Shown: one piece after another, positions 26,771 to 36,180 of the stretch
Numbering within the stretch: position 1 is the stretch's first letter
How the letters are laid out: each line of letters begins with the position of its first letter
From: Salipiger sp. IMCC34102
Lineage (GTDB): Bacteria > Pseudomonadota > Alphaproteobacteria > Rhodobacterales > Rhodobacteraceae
Assembly (NCBI RefSeq): GCF_004145405.1
Contig: NZ_SELQ01000006.1
Location: 169,186 to 233,185 of the forward strand
DNA: 64,000 nucleotides
Direction: 5' to 3'
Notes under the pieces: model-generated
What the model was told of the DNA's origin: nothing
The model's database searches: none
Seen by the model: the letters and a program-made list of their open reading frames with translations, nothing else
Made by a program: the position numbers and the translations under genes

Positions 26771-28271
26771 CGATGCGCCCTCCCCGATCGCAGATCCAGA
26801 AGCCGCCGAGTGATAGCGCCAGCAAGAGGAGCGCCGCCCCGGCGGCGGCCTCCATCCGGTAGGCGCCCATCAGGCGGTACATCGCCAGCGGCAGGGTTTC
26901 CTGCGCATCGGTGGCGAAAAGCGCGATGACGCCCAGATCCCCCATCGACAGCGCGAACGTGAGCCCGGCGGCGAAGCCCAGCGGGCGTCGCAGGCGTGGC
27001 AACATCACGATCCGCACGCCTGCCCAGCCGGTCAGCCCCAGGCTGGCGGCAAGCCGCCCGTAGCCTTCGCGCACGTCCCGCACGGCAGGCGCAAGTACCC
27101 GCAGACCGAACGGCAGCGCCAGAACCGCGTTCACCGCCAAGGTGACCGCCAGCGCCAGCCGCGTGGGGTTCACGAAGGGATAGACCATCACGAACAATCC
27201 CGTCCCCATCACGAGCGCGCTGGAGGCCAGCGGCAGCACGCCGATCCCCTGCATCCAGATCCCGCCACGCAAGGCCAGCGCGAACGAAAGAGCCAGCGAC
27301 AGCACCGTCGCCCCCAGGGCCACCGCGATCGAGCGACCGGACGCGGCCCAGACGCTCGACGGCAGATCCGCAAGACCCGGGATCCCGCGCCACACCACCA
27401 TCGCAAGCGGCGCGATCAGGAACAGGCTGACCGCCGCCAGCCAGAGCCAGTCCCACGGGCTCTTGTCCCAGCGGGCGACCGTGCGATCGAGCCCGCTGCC
27501 CACCGGCTCGATCACCGTCAGGCGGAACGCCAGGACCGCCGCCACCACGCAAAGCGCCACCTGCACCAGCGCCAGAAGCGCCGCGCGGCCAAGGTCGAAA
27601 TCGAAACGGATTGCCTGGTAGATCGCAAGCTCGACCGTGGTGGCACGCGGGCCGCCGCCCAGCGTGAGCGCCACCGCAAAGCTGGTCAGGCAGATGAGGA
27701 AGATCACCAGGGCCGCCCCAGGCACCACGCGCGCCAGCATCGGGCGTTCCAGAAGCGACCAGATGGGGGCGTCGAGTTGTGCGGCCAGCCGGAACCGTTC
27801 CGCTGGGATGTCGAGCCAGCCTTGCAGCAGGATGCGCACCGCCAGCGGCAGGTTAAAGAAGACATGCGCAAGAATGACGCCTCCCGCACCGTAGATGCTT
27901 ACGGGGGCGCCGCCTAATGCGACGATCCCCGCGTTCAGAAGCCCGCCCCTCCCGAAGACGGCGAGCAGCCCCAAGACCGCAACGATGACCGGCAGCAGGA
28001 AGGGTGCACCCAGCAGCATCACAAGTGCGCCGCGCCCGCGAAAGCGACGACGCGCCAGCGCCCGGGCCACGGGGACCGCCAGCCCGACCGAGACCACGGC
28101 GGAGACCACCGCCTGCCAGACCGTGAAGCGGATCGCGGCCCAATCGCCCGCGCCAAGACCCGCGCCCGCTTCGGCCCGCGACCCGACGGCGGCCAGCGGG
28201 GCCAGCGTCAGCGCCAGGATCAGCGCCGCCGCCAGCCCCGCCGGGATCAACGCGACAGCGCGCTGCGCCAC
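26757..28271 (-). CDS. thiP: thiamine ABC transporter, permease
   Basis: This 504-aa permease is a fused pair of BPD_transp_1 domains with about 12 hydrophobic helices. Each half has an EAA-type cytoplasmic loop (AAQLDAPIWSLLERPML near residue 165 and AASLGLTGWAGVRIVMLPRL near residue 410). The length fits ThiP. It overlaps thiB upstream by 25 bp and thiQ downstream by 14 bp. It sits in the inner membrane and takes thiamine or its phosphates from ThiB. Confidence 0.9.
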   Translation of the reverse strand: MAQRAVALIPAGLAAALILALTLAPLAAVGSRAEAGAGLGAGDWAAIRFTVWQAVVSAVVSVGLAVPVARALARRRFRGRGALVMLLGAPFLLPVIVAVLGLLAVFGRGGLLNAGIVALGGAPVSIYGAGGVILAHVFFNLPLAVRILLQGWLDIPAERFRLAAQLDAPIWSLLERPMLARVVPGAALVIFLICLTSFAVALTLGGGPRATTVELAIYQAIRFDFDLGRAALLALVQVALCVVAAVLAFRLTVIEPVGSGLDRTVARWDKSPWDWLWLAAVSLFLIAPLAMVVWRGIPGLADLPSSVWAASGRSIAVALGATVLSLALSFALALRGGIWMQGIGVLPLASSALVMGTGLFVMVYPFVNPTRLALAVTLAVNAVLALPFGLRVLAPAVRDVREGYGRLAASLGLTGWAGVRIVMLPRLRRPLGFAAGLTFALSMGDLGVIALFATDAQETLPLAMYRLMGAYRMEAAAGAALLLLALSLGGFWICDRGGRIDADL

Positions 28272-29221
28272 GTGTCCAGCGCCGCGTCACGCCGATCCGC
28301 GGCGTCCTGCGCGCTCAGAAGGATACCGCTCCCAGGCACCGTCAGCGTTTCGAAGCCATCGGGCAGGTCGATGTCGGTCGCGGGATACATCCAGTTGGTC
28401 GTGGGAATCACCGACTGGAACGCGTCCGTCGTGATGAAGGCCATGAACTGGTCCGCAAGCTCTGGCACATCGGTCTGGGCGAGCTTTGCCGCGACCTCGA
28501 CCTGCAGGTAGTTGCCCTCCTCGAAGGCCCATGCGGTCTTGGTGTCGTCGTCCTCGCCGATCAGGTGGTAGGCGGGCGAGGTGGTGTAGGACAGAACCGC
28601 GTCCGCCTCGCCTTCCAGGAAGAGGTTGTAGGCCTCGGTCCAGCCCGGGGTCACGGTCACGATATTGTCGGCCAGATCCGCCCAGACGTCACCGGCCTCG
28701 TCACCGAAGACCGCCTCGACCCACATCAGAAGGCCAAGACCGGGGGTGGATGACCGCGGATCCTGGATCACGATGGACAGGTCGCTGTTGGCCAACTCGA
28801 TGAACGACAGCGCGGGCGGCGTATCCTTGTCCGCGACGAAGGCGAGATAGCCCCAGTCGAACGGCAGGAAGGTGTCGTCCTCGTAGTCGACCGGCAGCGA
28901 CAGGTCCGCCGTGACGCCGTGGGGCGCGAAAAGGCCGGTGTCGCGCGCGGCGGCGGTCAGGTTCGTATCGAGCCCCAGCACCACGTCTGCGTCGGTGCTT
29001 GCCCCTTCGAGTTGCAGGCGCGCCAGCAGCGCGGCTCCGTCGCCTGCGCCGGTGAAGACGAGATCGCAGCCGCATTCGGCCTCGAAGGCCTCCTCGATCG
29101 CGGGACCGGGCCCCCATTCGGAGGTGAAGCTGTCATAGGTATAGACGTTGAGCGTGGGTGTCTGTGCCAGAGCGGGGCTGGCGATCAACAGGGCCGCGAC
29201 GCTTGCGAGAGTGGTTTTCAT
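28247..29221 (-). CDS. thiB: thiamine ABC transporter, substrate-binding protein
   Basis: This 324-aa periplasmic thiamine/TPP-binding protein has a signal peptide ending PALAQ near residue 20. The mature start LNVYTYDSFTSEWGPGPAIEEAFE is characteristic of ThiB. The thiamine-binding aromatic residues expected in the YDSF and SYTTSPAYH regions are present. The ATG at 29221 was chosen because the upstream in-frame extension overlaps the riboswitch. The gene follows a TPP riboswitch, so uptake is shut off when thiamine pyrophosphate is plentiful. Confidence 0.93.
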   Translation of the reverse strand: MKTTLASVAALLIASPALAQTPTLNVYTYDSFTSEWGPGPAIEEAFEAECGCDLVFTGAGDGAALLARLQLEGASTDADVVLGLDTNLTAAARDTGLFAPHGVTADLSLPVDYEDDTFLPFDWGYLAFVADKDTPPALSFIELANSDLSIVIQDPRSSTPGLGLLMWVEAVFGDEAGDVWADLADNIVTVTPGWTEAYNLFLEGEADAVLSYTTSPAYHLIGEDDDTKTAWAFEEGNYLQVEVAAKLAQTDVPELADQFMAFITTDAFQSVIPTTNWMYPATDIDLPDGFETLTVPGSGILLSAQDAADRRDAALDTWRSALSR

Positions 29222-29266
29222 GTCATCCTCCAATGCGACGGGCGGATTTGGGGACGACATCATGCC

Positions 29267-29350
29267 GGACCTTCCCTCCGCCGGTCTTAACCGGTTCAGG
29301 TTCAACGGGTCCGCTTGCGCATCTCAGCCCGATTGGGCCCCCCGAGGTGC
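29267..29350 (-). promoter_or_regulatory. TPP riboswitch (THI element) upstream of thiB
   Basis: Read on the minus strand, the conserved THI-box elements appear in order: CTCGGGGGGCCC, GGCTGAGATG (CATCTCAG on the plus strand at 29320-29327), GACCCGTTGAACCTGA (29296-29311 on the plus strand), a P3 stem CCGG/CCGG, and GCGGAGGGAAG. The P1 arms ACCT and AGGT close the fold. It is 45 bp upstream of thiB, leaving room for a ribosome-site-sequestering platform. Binding of TPP is expected to repress thiBPQ. Confidence 0.93.
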
Positions 29351-29380
29351 CCCACACCTAGGACGGGACCTTCGGAATGA

Positions 29381-29410
29381 AAAGGGGCCGCAGCGACGGG
29401 CGGCCCCTTT
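29381..29410 (-). terminator. rho-independent terminator of the DAACS symporter gene
   Basis: A perfect 10-bp stem (AAAGGGGCCG / CGGCCCCTTT) with a 10-base loop ends in TTTT on the minus strand. It lies 27 bp after the symporter stop and just before the thiB leader. Confidence 0.85.
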
Positions 29411-29436
29411 CCGGTCCGGCGTCGGATCGATCGCGC

Positions 29437-30768
29437 TCAGGCGATGGCCTCGTGCGGCAACTGGGCGTCCGCCGACGTCTCGATCCCGGCATCGGGGTTC
29501 TCGAAGACTGCGAGGTCGATCTTGCCTTCGCCCTTGGCCACGATCGAGGTCACGATCGCATCGCCGGTGATGTTCACCGCCGTTCGGATCATGTCCATCA
29601 GCCGGTCGACGCCCAGAATGATCGCGATCCCCTCGATCGGCAGGCCGACCTGGCCCAGGACCATCGTGAGCATCACAAGGCCCACGCCAGGCACGCCCGC
29701 CGTCCCGATCGAGGCCAGGACCGCCATGCCGATCACCGTGACATAGCCCGCAAGGCCAAGGTCGATGGCGTAGACATTGGCCAGGAACACGGTTGCCACG
29801 CCCTGCATGATCGCCGTGCCGTCCATGTTGATCGTCGCCCCGAAAGGAATGCAGAACGAGGCGACGCTCTTGTCACAGCCCACCCGCTCGGTCGCGCATT
29901 GGTAGGTGATGGGAATGGTGGCATTCGACGACGCGGTCGAAAAGGCGAAGATCTGCGCCGGGCGCATCTTCCTCATGAAGGTGATCGGGTTCAGTCCCGA
30001 CAGCGTCTTGAGCAGCGTCGGCAAGGTGATGAAGAGGTGGATCATCAGCGCCGCCACCAACGTCACCACATAGGCCAGGACCGGTAAGAAAAGGCCGATG
30101 CCCTGTTCGGCGAAGGTCTTGGCGATCAGCGCGAAGACACCGTAGGGTGCTGCGCGCATCACGAGGTCGACGATCTTCATCATCACCTCGTTCATGTAGT
30201 CGCAGGCCTCGATGAAGGGTTTCGACCGGCCGCCCAGCATCAGCACCGCGATGCCCAGGACCACCGTGTAGAAGATCACCTGCAGCATCTCGCCACTGGC
30301 GAAGGCCTGGATCGGGTTGGTCGGAACGATGGCGGCGAAGACGGCCCAGACCGTCGGCGCCTCTGCCGCGTTGATCCCGCTGACGTCGATCCCCGTCATG
30401 TCGAAACCCCGACCGGGCCCGATCAGCGTCGCGAGCACCAGCGCCACGGTGATCGCGAGCGCCGTGGTGAACAGGTACAGCCCGAAGCTCTTCGAACCGA
30501 CCCGGCCCAGCACGCGGATGTCGCCGATCCCGGTCACGCCGCCCAGCAGCGAGAAGAACACCAGCGGGACGACCAGCATCTTCAGGGCGTTGACGAACAT
30601 CGTCCCGATCATCCCGAAGAAACCCGCGACAATCTGAGTGTTCAGGAAATCGTTGTCGATCGTGTTGAGGATCACGCCGACCACGATGCCAAGGCCCATC
30701 GCGATCATGATCTTCGACGTCAGGGACATTCCGCCCCCTCCCGTCGTCTCTGCGGTCGAATCGGCCAT
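29437..30768 (-). CDS. dicarboxylate/amino acid:cation symporter (DAACS family)
   Basis: The 443-aa secondary transporter is of the GltP/GltT/DctA type, moving C4-dicarboxylates or acidic amino acids with Na+ or H+. The family signatures are present: the hairpin-loop SSNATIP near residue 285, the substrate/cation motif NMDGTA near residue 315, and the C-terminal [18 protein letters not shown] motif near residue 385. About eight helices and two re-entrant loops are expected. It is a single gene with its own terminator and stands divergent from aroC. GltP and DctA subtypes cannot be separated by eye. Confidence 0.88.
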   Translation of the reverse strand: MADSTAETTGGGGMSLTSKIMIAMGLGIVVGVILNTIDNDFLNTQIVAGFFGMIGTMFVNALKMLVVPLVFFSLLGGVTGIGDIRVLGRVGSKSFGLYLFTTALAITVALVLATLIGPGRGFDMTGIDVSGINAAEAPTVWAVFAAIVPTNPIQAFASGEMLQVIFYTVVLGIAVLMLGGRSKPFIEACDYMNEVMMKIVDLVMRAAPYGVFALIAKTFAEQGIGLFLPVLAYVVTLVAALMIHLFITLPTLLKTLSGLNPITFMRKMRPAQIFAFSTASSNATIPITYQCATERVGCDKSVASFCIPFGATINMDGTAIMQGVATVFLANVYAIDLGLAGYVTVIGMAVLASIGTAGVPGVGLVMLTMVLGQVGLPIEGIAIILGVDRLMDMIRTAVNITGDAIVTSIVAKGEGKIDLAVFENPDAGIETSADAQLPHEAIA

Positions 30769-30909
30769 GCCAAAGCTCCTTTACGAAACCATTACAAAAT
30801 CGTTGCATGGATTCGGCCGTTTCACCAAGTGATCTTTGCGTGCCACGGGTCGCGTTGGACAGCGGGGCAGCGTTGCGATACCTCGGGCACGGAACAAGAA
30901 AGCGCGCCC

Positions 30910-32013
30910 ATGTCGTTCAACACCTTCGGTCATCTCTTCCGTTTCACCACCTGGGGTGAAAGCCACGGCCCCGCCCTCGGGGCCACCGTGGACGGCTGCC
31001 CGCCCGGTGTGCCGCTGGAGCCAGCCGACATCCAGCAATGGCTCGACAAGCGCCGCCCCGGTCAGAACCGCAACACGACGCAGCGCAACGAACCCGACGC
31101 GGTGGAGATCCTTTCGGGCGTCTACGAAGGGCGGACGACCGGCACGCCGATCCAGTTGATGATCCGCAACACCGACCAGCGGTCGAAGGACTACGGCGAC
31201 ATCCTGAACACCTTTCGCCCCGGCCATGCCGACATCACCTACCACCAGAAATACGGTCTGCGCGATCCGCGCGGCGGGGGCCGGTCCTCCGCCCGCGAGA
31301 CGGCGGCGCGGGTGGCCGCGGGCGGCGTGGCGCGGCAGGCCCTCGGCACGGTCGCGCACGGGGTGCAGGTGACCGGCTACATGGTGCAGATGGGCGAGAA
31401 GACGATCGACCGCGCCCGCTTCGACTGGGATCAGATCGGGCGGAACGACTTCTGGTGCCCCGACCCGGTCGCCGCGGCAGAGTGGGAGGACTACCTGACC
31501 TGGCTGCGCAAGGACGACCATAACTCTGTCGGTGCCGTCATCGAGGTCGTGGCCCGCGGCGTCCCCGCCGGCATCGGGGCGCCGATCTACGCCAAGCTCG
31601 ACACCGATCTTGCCGCCGCGATGATGAGCATCAATGCCGTGAAGGGTGTGGAGATCGGCGAAGGCATGGCCGCCGCGGCCCTCACGGGGCGCGACAACGC
31701 CGACGAGATCTTCATGGGCGAAGACGGGCTGACCTATTCCAGCAATCACGCGGGCGGGATCCTCGGCGGAATCAGCACGGGCCAGGACGTGGTGGTGCGC
31801 TTCGCGGTCAAGCCGACGTCCTCGATCCTGTCGCCGCGTGCCTCGATCCGGATCGACGGCACCCCGACCGAGGTCGTGACGAAAGGCCGCCACGACCCCT
31901 GCGTCGGCATCCGCGCCGTCCCCGTGAGCGAGGCGATGATGGCCTGCGTGCTTCTGGATCATATCCTGCTGGATCGCGGCCAGACCGGCGGCGCGCGCGG
32001 CCGGATCGGCTGA
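30910..32013 (+). CDS. aroC: chorismate synthase
   Basis: This enzyme makes chorismate from 5-enolpyruvylshikimate 3-phosphate with reduced FMN, the last common step of aromatic synthesis. The 367-aa protein has the N-terminal [23 protein letters not shown] signature and the FMN/phosphate motif [20 protein letters not shown] near residue 115. The C-terminal [21 protein letters not shown] and [12 protein letters not shown] motifs are also intact. The in-frame sequence upstream of the ATG at 30910 is not family-like. It stands alone between divergent and convergent neighbours. Confidence 0.96.
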   Translation: MSFNTFGHLFRFTTWGESHGPALGATVDGCPPGVPLEPADIQQWLDKRRPGQNRNTTQRNEPDAVEILSGVYEGRTTGTPIQLMIRNTDQRSKDYGDILNTFRPGHADITYHQKYGLRDPRGGGRSSARETAARVAAGGVARQALGTVAHGVQVTGYMVQMGEKTIDRARFDWDQIGRNDFWCPDPVAAAEWEDYLTWLRKDDHNSVGAVIEVVARGVPAGIGAPIYAKLDTDLAAAMMSINAVKGVEIGEGMAAAALTGRDNADEIFMGEDGLTYSSNHAGGILGGISTGQDVVVRFAVKPTSSILSPRASIRIDGTPTEVVTKGRHDPCVGIRAVPVSEAMMACVLLDHILLDRGQTGGARGRIG

Positions 32014-32022
32014 CGACCCGCT

Positions 32023-32919
32023 TCAGGCGGCGGGCGGCTTGGGTGTGGGACTCGCGGTCTGTTTGCTCAGCTGCACCGCGAGGATGCCCGCCGCGATGAT
32101 CGCGACGCCCAGCATGTCGGTCCCGCGGATACCCTCCCCCAGCAGCAGGGCCGCGATCAGCACCCCGAGAAACGGGTTGAGGAAATGGAACGTCGCGGCC
32201 TTCACCGCGCCGATCCGATCCACCAGCCAGAACCAGACCAATGTCGCCAGCACGCCCGGAACCAGGACCGTATAGCCAAAGGCGACCCAGAGGCGGGGGG
32301 CGGACAGATCGAAGCTGTGGGTCTCGAACAGAACCGCCGGGACCACGCAGCACAGGGCCCCCACCCACATCTGAAGGCCCACGATCATCATCAGATTGCC
32401 GCCGGAGCTGGCCCCGGCCATCGCCAGCGTGGCAACGGTGATCGACACGGCGGCGGCGATGCACAGCAACATGCCCACTGGATCGCTGCCGGCACCAAGT
32501 CGCGCCGACATGATGATGGCGACCCCCACGAAACCCACGATCAATCCCAACGTACCGAGCTTCGGCAGGCGACGGCCGAAGACCAGCCAGCCCGCGAGCC
32601 CGACCATCAGCGGCATCGTCGAGGCGATGATCGAGGCCAGCGAGGCCTCCACCGTGCGCATCGCCATGAAGTTCATGCCCAGATAGAGCGCGTTCTGGCA
32701 GACCCCGAAGATCAGAACCGCCCGCCACTGCTGGCGGGTCAGCCGCGCGTGCTGGCCCATGGCGAAGGCGATTGCGCAGGCGACGATGCCCGACAACGCG
32801 AAGCGGGCGGTCAGCGCCGTGAGCGGCGGCGCGTATTCGACGATGACCCGCGCCGAGGTGAAGGCCGATGACCACATCGCGGCAAAGGCCACGCCCAGAA
32901 AGATCGCTTTGATGTCCAT
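32023..32919 (-). CDS. DMT-superfamily (EamA) permease
   Basis: The 298-aa protein has about 10 hydrophobic helices arranged as two EamA repeats (about residues 7-138 and 150-285). It starts MDIKAIFLGVAFAAMWSSAF, where the WSSAF motif is typical of the first EamA helix. It is probably an inner-membrane metabolite exporter; the substrate cannot be deduced. The upstream in-frame extension overlaps the HU gene and is not coding. The gene is convergent with aroC, 9 bp from its end. Confidence 0.85.
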   Translation of the reverse strand: MDIKAIFLGVAFAAMWSSAFTSARVIVEYAPPLTALTARFALSGIVACAIAFAMGQHARLTRQQWRAVLIFGVCQNALYLGMNFMAMRTVEASLASIIASTMPLMVGLAGWLVFGRRLPKLGTLGLIVGFVGVAIIMSARLGAGSDPVGMLLCIAAAVSITVATLAMAGASSGGNLMMIVGLQMWVGALCCVVPAVLFETHSFDLSAPRLWVAFGYTVLVPGVLATLVWFWLVDRIGAVKAATFHFLNPFLGVLIAALLLGEGIRGTDMLGVAIIAAGILAVQLSKQTASPTPKPPAA

Positions 32920-32977
32920 GGCCGGACCCTGCGCAGACGGATCCGGAATCACAAGATGTCGCGGCTGTCCGGAAACG

Positions 32978-33009
32978 AAAAAGGGCCGCACCCTGCGGTG
33001 CGACCCCTT
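32978..33009 (-). terminator. rho-independent terminator of the HU gene
   Basis: On the minus strand a long stem (AAGGGGTCGCACC / GGTGCGGCCCTT, two G-U pairs, short loop) ends in TTTTT. It lies 21 bp after the HU stop codon. Confidence 0.88.
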
Positions 33010-33029
33010 CGATGCGATGGAACGCGTGC

Positions 33030-33320
33030 TTACTCGTTCACGCTGTCCTTGAGCGCCTTGGCGATGGTCATCTTGACCACCTTGTCGGCGTCCTTCTTCA
33101 TCTGCTCGCCGGTGGCGGGGTTGCGCACCATGCGCTCGGGGCGCTCGCGGCAGTAGATCTTGCCGACGCCGGGAAGGGTCACGGCACCGCCAGAGGAGAC
33201 TTCCTCGGTGATGATGTCGGTCACGGCTTCGAGAGCTGCGGTCGCGGACTTCTTGTCCATGTCGGTCTTTTCGGACAGCTTGGTGACAAGCTGAGCCTTG
33301 GTCATCGGTTTGACTGCCAT
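33030..33320 (-). CDS. HU-family nucleoid-associated DNA-binding protein
   Basis: The 96-aa protein is a small histone-like DNA-bending protein. It has the N-terminal helices (TKAQLVTKLSEKTDMDKKSA), the GVGKIYCRERPERMVRNPATGE beta-arm region with the RNPATGE tip motif, and the C-terminal helix. The length is normal for HU. A clear AGGAAACAAC ribosome-site region and a terminator frame a single-gene unit. Whether it is HU-alpha or HU-beta type cannot be decided. Confidence 0.93.
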   Translation of the reverse strand: MAVKPMTKAQLVTKLSEKTDMDKKSATAALEAVTDIITEEVSSGGAVTLPGVGKIYCRERPERMVRNPATGEQMKKDADKVVKMTIAKALKDSVNE

Positions 33321-33457
33321 GTTGTTTCCTTTTGTTTGCGCCGCGAACGGCCGGTGCCATGGGTGTTACGTCATGTGGTGGCAGACCACCAAGAATAGTC
33401 GCGCCTGACAAGCCCAAATCCCGTCGGATCCCCTGTTTTTAAGGGTTTTGTCCAATT

Positions 33458-34933
33458 TCACAGGAAGGCGGTCTCTTCGAAGCTGCGCAATTTGCGGCTG
33501 TGGATGCGTTCGAGCGGCATTTCGCGCAATTTCTCCATCGCGCGAATCCCGATCTTGAGGTGGTTCGCCACCTGACCGCGATAGAAATCCGTCGCCATGC
33601 CCGGCAACTTCAGCTCTCCGTGCAGGGGCTTGTCACTGACGCAAAGCAGCGTGCCGTAGGGAACGCGGAAGCGGAACCCGTTGGCCGCGATGGTGGCGCT
33701 TTCCATGTCGAGCGCCACGGCCCGGGACTGGCTCAGCCGTTGCACGGGGCCGGACTGGTCGCGCAGCTCCCAGTTGCGGTTGTCGATGGTGGCGACGGTG
33801 CCCGTGCGCATGATCCGCTTGAGCTCGAACCCTTCGAGCGCCGTGACCTCCTCGACCGCGTCCTCGAGCGCGATCTGGATTTCGGCCAGCGCGGGAATCG
33901 GGACCCAGACCGGCAGGTCGTCGTCGAGCACATGATCCTCGCGCAGGTAGGCGTGGGCCAGCACGAAATCGCCCAGCCGCTGGCTGTTGCGCAGGCCTGC
34001 GCAGTGCCCGACCATCAGCCAGGCGTGCGGACGCAGCACGGCGATATGGTCCGTGGCCGTCTTGGCGTTCGAGGGGCCGACCCCGATATTGACCAGCGTG
34101 ACCCCCGCCCCGCCCGCGCGCTTGAGGTGATAGGTCGGCATCTGCGGCGTCTTCACGGTCGTAGGCAGCGGCGTGTCGGCCTGCGTGATCTCGACGTTGC
34201 CGGGGGCGACGAAGGAGGTGTAGCCGCTGTCGGGATCGGCCAGGGCCGCGCGGGCGTAGGCCTCGAATTCCTCGACGTAGAACTGGTAGTTGGTGAACAG
34301 GACGTGGTTCTGGAAATGCGCCGCGTCGGTCGCGGTATAATGCGACAGGCGGGCCAGGGAGTAGTCGATCCTCTGCGCGGTGAAGGGGGCCAGGGGGCGC
34401 GCGCCGTCGGGAAAGTGGAACCCCGCGCCGTTGACGATCGCGTCGTGGGTCGTCGACAGGTCCGGGACATCGAAGGCATCGCGCAGCGTGAAATCGGCGG
34501 CACCGTCCTGTGGGACGACGATCCGCTCGTCGCGCGCGACGGCGAAATGCACGGGCATCGGCGTGTCGGACACGCCGACCGTCACCGGCACCTCGTGACA
34601 GGCCATCAACAGCCCCAACTGCTGTTCGAGGTAGTTCGCGAAGAGATCGGGCCGCGTGATCGTGGTGGCATAGGTCCCGGGCTCCGCCACGTGGCCGAAG
34701 GACAGGCGGCTGTCCAGCCGCGCGTGACTCGTCGTCGTCAGGCGCACCTGCGGATAGAAAGCCCGCACGCGACCCTCCGTACGGCCCGTTTCCAGCGCGT
34801 GCTGGAAGTGTTCGGTCAGGAACCCGGCGGCCGTGTCGTAAAGTGAGATCAATCGCGCGACGGCTGCCTTCGCATCGGTGAAGGCTTCGGGTGCGGGCAC
34901 GTCGGGCGTGCGGATGGCGGCTGTGTCGGTCAT
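33458..34933 (-). CDS. amn: AMP nucleosidase
   Basis: This enzyme hydrolyses AMP to adenine and ribose 5-phosphate. The 491-aa protein has an N-terminal regulatory domain and a C-terminal PNP/UDP-phosphorylase fold, visible as VTLVNIGVGPSNAKTATDH and MVGHCAGLRNSQRLGDFVLA. The segment SRAVALDMESATIAANGFRFRVPYGTLLCVSD carries the active-site DMES motif. The length fits bacterial Amn. I prefer the ATG at 34933; an ATG 15 bp upstream is possible. It is separated from tspO by 37 bp on the same strand. Confidence 0.94.
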   Translation of the reverse strand: MTDTAAIRTPDVPAPEAFTDAKAAVARLISLYDTAAGFLTEHFQHALETGRTEGRVRAFYPQVRLTTTSHARLDSRLSFGHVAEPGTYATTITRPDLFANYLEQQLGLLMACHEVPVTVGVSDTPMPVHFAVARDERIVVPQDGAADFTLRDAFDVPDLSTTHDAIVNGAGFHFPDGARPLAPFTAQRIDYSLARLSHYTATDAAHFQNHVLFTNYQFYVEEFEAYARAALADPDSGYTSFVAPGNVEITQADTPLPTTVKTPQMPTYHLKRAGGAGVTLVNIGVGPSNAKTATDHIAVLRPHAWLMVGHCAGLRNSQRLGDFVLAHAYLREDHVLDDDLPVWVPIPALAEIQIALEDAVEEVTALEGFELKRIMRTGTVATIDNRNWELRDQSGPVQRLSQSRAVALDMESATIAANGFRFRVPYGTLLCVSDKPLHGELKLPGMATDFYRGQVANHLKIGIRAMEKLREMPLERIHSRKLRSFEETAFL

Positions 34934-34970
34934 GCCGCGACAGGACACGCACCGCGCGCCGCTTGCAACC

Positions 34971-35450
34971 CTAGAGCTTGTGAATCTCCAGCGGTTTTTG
35001 ACCGGGATTGAGCGTGACGACCTTGCGGTTGAGTGCCACCGCGACGGTCACCCACAGAAGGTAAGGCACGAAGGCCAGCCCGGCCCAGAGGTCGATCATG
35101 ATATGCGTGACCAACGCGCCCAGTACCGCCACCCAAAGGCACACCACGACGACCTGGCTCGCACGCCAATGCCGCAGACCGAAGAACACCGGCGTCCAGA
35201 CCGCATTGAGCGCGATCTGCGCCGCCCAGAACGCCATGGCGAGCCCGGCCCCAGGGACCATCGCCACCCGCGCGCCGGCGAAGGCGATCAGCAGATAAAT
35301 CGTGATCCAGACCACCGGGAAAGCCCAGTTCGGTGGCGTCCAGGCGGGCTTGCGCAAGGATTTGTACCATTCCCCGGTGGGAAAAAGCACACCTGTCGAC
35401 GCCGCCGCGGCACTGGCTGCGAGGAAGATGAAGAACAGGGTCAGGCTCAC
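34971..35450 (-). CDS. tspO: TspO/MBR-family tryptophan-rich sensory protein
   Basis: The 159-aa protein has five predicted membrane helices and the TspO motif WYKSLRKPAWTPPNWAFPVVW at residues 28-48. It also has the later ALNAVWTPVFFGLR motif and a C-terminal basic tail. TspO proteins bind porphyrins and sterol-like ligands in the outer or inner membrane, and in Rhodobacter they affect photosynthesis-gene expression under oxygen. That role is taken from relatives. Here it lies next to a cytochrome c and amn, with its own region upstream of amn. Confidence 0.93.
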   Translation of the reverse strand: MSLTLFFIFLAASAAAASTGVLFPTGEWYKSLRKPAWTPPNWAFPVVWITIYLLIAFAGARVAMVPGAGLAMAFWAAQIALNAVWTPVFFGLRHWRASQVVVVCLWVAVLGALVTHIMIDLWAGLAFVPYLLWVTVAVALNRKVVTLNPGQKPLEIHKL

Positions 35451-35546
35451 GACGGATATCCTTGCTGGTGCGCATCGCTACCTAGGCGCGTCCGACCGAC
35501 CGTCCAGCCTGACTGCCGGGCAGATATGCAGGGGCTATCAAGACAG

Positions 35547-35574
35547 AGGGCCGCGCCCTTTCGGACACGGCCCT
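35547..35574 (-). terminator. stem-loop terminator after the cytochrome c gene
   Basis: On the minus strand a 12-bp stem (AGGGCCGTGTCC / GGGCGCGGCCCT, two G-U pairs) is capped by a GAAA tetraloop. It is 41 bp past the cytochrome c stop and upstream of tspO. The T-tract is weak (CTGTCTTG), so termination may be partial. Confidence 0.72.
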
Positions 35575-35615
35575 TGCTGTTCGATGCAAGCGAACCGGGC
35601 CGACCCCGGTGATGC

Positions 35616-36068
35616 TTACTGCGCCTCCGCCCCGAAGGTCGCGAAATAGGCATAAAGATCGTAGGCGTCCTGCTCGTCGCGCACCTGATAGGCCATCTTG
35701 CCGCGCGCGCGGCGGTCATCGAGTTCCTCGCGCAGCCAGCCCGTGGGATCCTGCACGTAGCCGACGAAGGCCTCTTCGGTCCAGACCTGACCGGTTTCAC
35801 CCAGTTCCACGAGGGCATCGCTGTAGTTGAACCCCTCGACGGTGCCCAACTGGCGGCCCGCGACCCCGTAAAGATTTGGCCCGACGCGAGAGCTGCGACC
35901 GGCCAGAACCTCGCCGGTTTCGGGGTCCTGGATGACGTGGCAGGCGATGCATTGGCGCTGGAACCGCTGCTCCCCTTCCGCCGCGTCGCCAGAGGCTTCG
36001 ACGGCGCTTTGCGCGAAGGCCGGAGCGGCAAGGGCCGTCATGGCGACGGCAAGCGTGGTGATCTTCAT
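35616..36068 (-). CDS. class I c-type cytochrome (cytochrome c2-like)
   Basis: The 150-aa periplasmic electron carrier has a signal peptide ending PAFAQ near residue 20. A single heme c motif CIACH is near residue 39, and the Met axial ligand is probably in the ARGKMAYQVRDE region near residue 124. The GPNLYGVAGRQLGTVEGFNYS segment is typical of mitochondrial-type/c2 cytochromes. It probably shuttles electrons from the bc1 complex to an oxidase. It is a single gene with its own terminator. Confidence 0.9.
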   Translation of the reverse strand: MKITTLAVAMTALAAPAFAQSAVEASGDAAEGEQRFQRQCIACHVIQDPETGEVLAGRSSRVGPNLYGVAGRQLGTVEGFNYSDALVELGETGQVWTEEAFVGYVQDPTGWLREELDDRRARGKMAYQVRDEQDAYDLYAYFATFGAEAQ

Positions 36069-36180
36069 GATGTCCTCCTGGGTGGACGAATATGCGTGTG
36101 ACGATGAAGTAGCCGTTTCCCGCTCGGGGTCCAGTGCTGCGACGACCTGTCGCCGCGCCGCGATGTGCCGTGACGCGGAA

